A model generated the notes under the pieces. It saw only the letters and a list, made by a program, of their open reading frames with translations. It searched no databases and had not been told where the DNA came from. From Kribbella sp. VKM Ac-2569 (GTDB taxonomy: Bacteria > Actinomycetota > Actinomycetes > Propionibacteriales > Kribbellaceae): 64,000 nucleotides of DNA. Made by a program: the position numbers and the translations under genes. The stretch lies in contig NZ_SGXJ01000002.1 of assembly GCF_004216905.1 (NCBI RefSeq), forward strand, positions 248,001 through 312,000, given 5' to 3'. Shown piece by piece: positions 60,860 to 64,000 of this stretch (positions are counted from its first letter, which is position 1; each line of letters starts with the position of its first letter).

Positions 60860-61573
60860 ATGAGTATTCACATCGCCGCCGAGAAGGGGCAGATCGCACC
60901 CCGGGTGCTGTTTCCGGGCGACCCGCTGCGGGCCAAGTGGATCGCGGAGACCTACCTGTCCGACGTGATCTGCTACACCGAGATCCGCAACATGTTCGGG
61001 TTCACCGGCACCTACAAAGGTGAGCGCATCTCCGTGCAGGGCTCCGGTATGGGCCAGGCGTCCGCCTCCATCTACGCGAACGAGCTGTTCGAGGAGTACG
61101 ACGTACAGACCCTGATCCGGGTCGGCACCTGTGGCGCGCTCACCGAGGCGGTCCGGGTCCGCGACGTGATCGTGGCGATGTCCGCGAGCACCGACTCGCA
61201 GATGAACCGGCTGCGCTTCCACGGCATCGACTACGCGCCGACCGCGGACTACAAGCTGCTCCGCGCGGCAGTGGACTCCGCCGAGGCGGCCGGGCTGAAC
61301 GTGCACGTCGGCCAGGTGTTCTCCGGCGACCTGTTCTACAACGACCGCCCGGACCTGGTCTCGCGGACCGCGGAGTACGGCGTGCTCGGCATCGAGATGG
61401 AGGCCGCTGCGCTCTACACGCTGGCAGCGAAGTTCGGCCGCCGCGCGCTCGGCATCATGACCGTGTCGGACCACCTGATCACGCATGAGGTGACGTCCGC
61501 CGAGGAGCGTCAGACGACGTTCTCCGAGATGATCACGATCGCCCTCGACGCGGCGATCGAGGTGCCGGTCTGA
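60860..61573 (+). CDS. deoD: Purine-nucleoside phosphorylase, DeoD type
   Basis: 237 aa. Hexameric PNP/uridine phosphorylase family: [24 protein letters not shown]-type [16 protein letters not shown] and [20 protein letters not shown]. It splits purine (deoxy)ribonucleosides to base and (deoxy)ribose-1-phosphate for salvage. It overlaps the next gene by 4 nt (CTGA). Confidence 0.93.
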   Translation: MSIHIAAEKGQIAPRVLFPGDPLRAKWIAETYLSDVICYTEIRNMFGFTGTYKGERISVQGSGMGQASASIYANELFEEYDVQTLIRVGTCGALTEAVRVRDVIVAMSASTDSQMNRLRFHGIDYAPTADYKLLRAAVDSAEAAGLNVHVGQVFSGDLFYNDRPDLVSRTAEYGVLGIEMEAAALYTLAAKFGRRALGIMTVSDHLITHEVTSAEERQTTFSEMITIALDAAIEVPV

Positions 61574-62148
61574 ACCGCCGGTACGGCGCTGCCGTCCTGG
61601 CGTGCGCCGCACTCGTCGTAGGGACTACGTCCTGCTCCGGCGACAAGAGCGACAAGCCGGAGTCGGACGGGAGCCCGAGCACGACTACGAGCACCTCTAG
61701 CACGCCGGCCGCCAGCAACAGCTCGGCAGGACCTGAGGAGACGCTGCCGGATCTCACGACCGCACAGGTCGTGGCTGCGTTCACCGGTAAGCAGTACAAG
61801 TGCAGCACCGACGAGGCGTACGACACCTGCAGCAGCGGCCTGCGGTCGATCCAGGTGCTGATCGGCACACACCCACGCCCGCCGGTGATCTCGCTGCAGG
61901 CGGCCGGGCCGGCGACCGAGTCGACGACGAGGCTGGTCGAGTTCGCACCGGAGGCGCTGGAGCTGGCGCACGTGAACCCACGGGGTCAGATCGTCGACTG
62001 GCTGAAGCAGCAGTCAGGCAAGGCGTCCGCGCAGACGACGTTCGGCGACTGGAACGTCGAGCTCTCGACCGAGTCCGACTCCGAAGCACCGGGCGCGATC
62101 CTCACGCTCACCGACAAGCTCTGCAAAGCGAACTGCGGGGCCGAGTAG
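61570..62148 (+). CDS. Putative lipoprotein, apparent CTG start
   Basis: 192 aa. Translated from CTG 61570 it begins with a textbook lipoprotein signal ([21 protein letters not shown]), where Cys22 or nearby would be lipidated, then a Ser/Thr/Pro linker. No ATG, GTG or TTG lies in frame upstream of the signal. GAGGTG (61559-61564) is 5 nt before CTG, and CTGA overlaps the deoD stop. The next in-frame start (GTG 61771) would delete the signal. The ectodomain has four Cys (two likely disulfides) and no recognised family. Confidence 0.75.
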   Translation: MNRRYGAAVLACAALVVGTTSCSGDKSDKPESDGSPSTTTSTSSTPAASNSSAGPEETLPDLTTAQVVAAFTGKQYKCSTDEAYDTCSSGLRSIQVLIGTHPRPPVISLQAAGPATESTTRLVEFAPEALELAHVNPRGQIVDWLKQQSGKASAQTTFGDWNVELSTESDSEAPGAILTLTDKLCKANCGAE

Positions 62149-62154
62149 TACTGG

Positions 62155-62790
62155 CTACGCCGCGACCAGCTTGGGCAGGACTTGCAGGAGCCGGCCGGTC
62201 AGCAGGTCCGGGGCCTTTTCCGGGTTCGCGGCGTAGCCCACCACGGCCTGCTCGAACAGGCCGTCGACGAGCGCGTATGCCGTCGGCGCGTCCACGGCCG
62301 GTGTGGTGCCGGTGAGATCGGCGTACCGGGACAGGATCCGCCAGATCATCTCTTCGAGCAGCTGGTCGATCGCCTCGACGTCCGGGCGCAGCTGCTCCTC
62401 GAACATGCTCTGCGCCCGCAGGTCGTACCAGAGCTTGTGCATCGGGGTCTCCTCGACCAGCGTCTGGGTCATCTTGCCCAGGAAGCCGGTCGCGAGCTCG
62501 TCCGCGGACGTCGCGGTCTCGATCACTTCGTCGTACCGCCGGGCGCACTTGGTCTTGTAGTAGCGCACGCAGTAGCTGATCAGGTCGATCTTGTCGCGGA
62601 AGTAGTAGTGCACGACGCCGTGCGTGAACTCGGAGTTGTTCGCGATCTCACGCAGGCTGGTGCGCGCGTACCCGAGCTCTCCGAGCGTCTTCAGCGCCGA
62701 CTCCGCCAGCGCGACCCGGCGGCGTTCGATCTTGTCGATCCCGGAGACACGGGCAGGCCGCTCCTCAGCAGCGGACGCCACGGCAATCAC
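62155..62790 (-). CDS. TetR-family regulator of the adjacent SDR operon
   Basis: 211 aa. HTH at ~35-70 (YARTSLREIANNSEFTHGVV, then HYYFRDKIDL). C-terminal TetR_C-type ligand domain. GTG 62790 has GGAG 5 nt upstream. It is divergent from the SDR gene; tandem palindromes lie in between, consistent with repression of both genes. Confidence 0.9.
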   Translation of the reverse strand: MIAVASAAEERPARVSGIDKIERRRVALAESALKTLGELGYARTSLREIANNSEFTHGVVHYYFRDKIDLISYCVRYYKTKCARRYDEVIETATSADELATGFLGKMTQTLVEETPMHKLWYDLRAQSMFEEQLRPDVEAIDQLLEEMIWRILSRYADLTGTTPAVDAPTAYALVDGLFEQAVVGYAANPEKAPDLLTGRLLQVLPKLVAA

Positions 62791-62884
62791 CCACTCTCCA
62801 GCTCGGCCCTGGTCGAGCCTGGCGGACTCGATGCGTCAGAGTACCCCGCCCCGGGCCAGGCGCGTCCCGGAGCGGGGAGATTTC

Positions 62885-62920
62885 TTGACAAGTGTCAAAC
62901 AAAGTCTTGACGACTGTCAA
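62885..62920. promoter_or_regulatory. Tandem TetR operators of the TTGAC type, 22 bp apart
   Basis: TTGACAAGTGTCAA (62885-62898) and TTGACGACTGTCAA (62907-62920) share TTGAC/GTCAA arms, with centres 22 bp apart, about two turns. They lie in the TetR-SDR gap. Confidence 0.75.
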
Positions 62921-62968
62921 AAGCCTGGCCAGAGTGTGAAACACCCGAGCGAGCAGAAGGAGCTTCAG

Positions 62969-63775
62969 ATGGGTTCACTCGATCTCTCCGGCCGCAAGGC
63001 CCTGGTCACCGGCGGCGCGCAGGGACTCGGCGAGGGGATGGCGAAAGCCCTCGCGGCAGCCGGCGCCAAGGTCGTGATCAGCGATATCCAGAAGGACCTG
63101 GGCGAAGCGGTCGCCGACGCGCTCGACCAGGAGTACGGCGCGGGCAACGGGTTCGTCGCCCACGACATCACCGACGACGGCGACTGGGAGAACGCGGTGG
63201 TTGCCGCCAACGACATCCTCGGCGGCCTGGACATCCTGGTGAACAACGCGGGAGTGGAGATCACCAGCCTGCTCACCGAGGTCACCGCGGACCAGATCCG
63301 CAAGATGCTCGAGGTCAACGTCCTCGGCACCACGCTCGGTATCAAGTGGGGCCTGAGGACGATGCGTCCCGAAGGCCTGGCCGGCCAGGGCGGCGCGATC
63401 ATCAACGTCGCGTCGGTCGCCGCCACCATCGCGTTCCCCGGCATCGCCGTGTACTCCGCGACCAAGTCCGCCGTCGACCGGCTCACCCGGGTCGCCGCGA
63501 TGGAGTCCGGCAAGCTCGGGTACGGCGTCCGCGTCAACTGCATCTACCCGGGCCTGGTCCCGACCGCGATGGGCGCCGGTCTGGCGAACGACGTGGCCCA
63601 GCTCGGACTGTTCGAGTCGCCGGACGCCGCGGTCGCCGCGGTGATCGGACTGACACCGGCCGGCCGGCTCGGCGAGGTCGCGGACATGGCCGACGCGGTC
63701 GTGTTCCTCGCGTCCGACGAGTCCCGGTTCATCACCGGCATCGGCCTGCCGGTCGACGGCGGAATGGGGATGTGA
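62969..63775 (+). CDS. Short-chain dehydrogenase/reductase
   Basis: 268 aa. TGGAQGLGEGMAKALA cofactor motif, NNAGVEIT, Ser in VASVAATIAFPG, catalytic YSATKSA, and the closing ASDESRFITGIGLPVDGG. AAGGAG precedes ATG 62969. It resembles 3-alpha/20-beta-hydroxysteroid-type dehydrogenases. Its stop overlaps the next gene start by 1 nt (TGATG), so they form an operon under the TetR. Confidence 0.9.
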   Translation: MGSLDLSGRKALVTGGAQGLGEGMAKALAAAGAKVVISDIQKDLGEAVADALDQEYGAGNGFVAHDITDDGDWENAVVAANDILGGLDILVNNAGVEITSLLTEVTADQIRKMLEVNVLGTTLGIKWGLRTMRPEGLAGQGGAIINVASVAATIAFPGIAVYSATKSAVDRLTRVAAMESGKLGYGVRVNCIYPGLVPTAMGAGLANDVAQLGLFESPDAAVAAVIGLTPAGRLGEVADMADAVVFLASDESRFITGIGLPVDGGMGM

Positions 63776-64000
63776 TGGCGAAGCCTGTTGTTGTCTACGG
63801 TGCCTCCGGCTACACCGGCCGGCTGGTCTGCGAGTACCTGCGCCAGTACCACGTCCCCTTTGTCGCGGCGGGACGTGACGAGGCGAAGCTCAAGGCTTCT
63901 ATGGACGCACATGTCCCTGGCATCGAGACAGCGGACTACGAGGTCGCAGCAGTCGACCACGACGTCGCTGCACTCACCGATCTGTTCAAAGGCGCTTCCG
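63775..64000 (+). CDS. Saccharopine dehydrogenase-like / trans-acting enoyl reductase-type protein (partial)
   Basis: First 75 codons, then cut by the window edge. The N-terminal Rossmann fold KPVVVYGASGYTGRLVCEYL is typical of the saccharopine-dehydrogenase NADP-binding domain. Co-transcribed with the SDR; both probably act on the same lipid- or steroid-like substrate (inference). Confidence 0.75.
   Translation, partial: MAKPVVVYGASGYTGRLVCEYLRQYHVPFVAAGRDEAKLKASMDAHVPGIETADYEVAAVDHDVAALTDLFKGAS

Noticed and set aside
61771-62148. Start of the lipoprotein gene at GTG 61771
   Set aside because: It would remove a textbook lipoprotein signal that is open in the same frame from CTG 61570.
1-64000. 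Insertion sequence, prophage or integrated plasmid genes
   Set aside because: No transposase, integrase, phage structural or conjugation protein is found. The tRNA-fMet has no attachment-site duplication next to it.

Overview
The window is high-GC DNA from a filamentous-type actinomycete. Supporting signs are GTG and TTG starts, 4-nt ATGA/GTGA/TTGA overlaps, leaderless genes, a WhiB7 regulator, a mycoredoxin, UvrD2, NudC and the C1:U72 form of initiator tRNA. Codon style and gene content fit Kribbella or a close relative in the Propionibacteriales. That genus is my inference from pattern recognition, not from a search.

Layout. 0-8 kb: a secreted subtilase convergent with a LuxR-type regulator, an XRE regulator, branched-chain aminotransferase, and a stand-alone LigD-type polymerase domain. 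8-13.3 kb: two TetR-controlled divergent units, one for an FAD monooxygenase and one for a DrrA/DrrB-type drug exporter. Both have paired palindromic operators between the divergent genes. 13.4-20.8 kb: a small orphan protein between two terminators, a proline-racemase-family enzyme, an ABM-domain protein coupled to an EEP nuclease/phosphatase, a zinc alcohol dehydrogenase, and two overlapping half-transporters that probably form a heterodimeric ABC exporter. 20.8-30.4 kb: initiator tRNA-fMet, a double GNAT protein, a secreted protein, then a five-gene leftward operon (moaE, small membrane protein, YlbL/Lon-like PDZ protease, PPA1309-type protein, UPF0182 membrane protein) divergent from a Zincin_2 protein.

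30.4-47.7 kb is more accessory in character. It has a non-coding block with ten copies of TCCCCGT, an HxlR-controlled oxidoreductase, and a hydroxybutyrate-type operon (SDR dehydrogenase, MHS transporter, GAF/PucR activator). An FdhF/YdeP-type molybdoenzyme, an MFS pump, a CGNR regulator and a kinase follow. Then comes a three-gene membrane/zinc-ribbon cassette of unknown function (41.8-44.6 kb), an MmpL transporter and a YgjP-type metallopeptidase. 47.7-57.5 kb holds a cluster of DnaA-box-like 9-mers, a structured intergenic element, a DUF5679 zinc ribbon, an AarF/UbiB kinase, an MFS pump, DUF899, an alpha/beta-hydrolase fused to a zinc ribbon, a NUDIX enzyme, whiB7 with an attenuator-type leader, uvrD2 and mycoredoxin. 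57.5-64 kb: a secreted beta-propeller protein, nudC, deoD, a lipoprotein that appears to start at CTG, and a TetR/SDR pair controlled by tandem TTGAC-type operators. The window ends inside a saccharopine-dehydrogenase-like gene.

The backbone UPF0182 - PDZ/Lon - Zincin_2 - AarF - whiB7 - uvrD2 - mycoredoxin - nudC follows, from memory, the order of the M. tuberculosis Rv3193c-Rv3199c neighbourhood. Here the gap between Zincin_2 and AarF contains about 18 kb of other genes. The best candidate for an undescribed system is the 41.8-44.6 kb cassette. Two of its proteins share the same CxxC-x10-CxxC ribbon, and two share a Gly/Ala-rich motif of about 25 residues.
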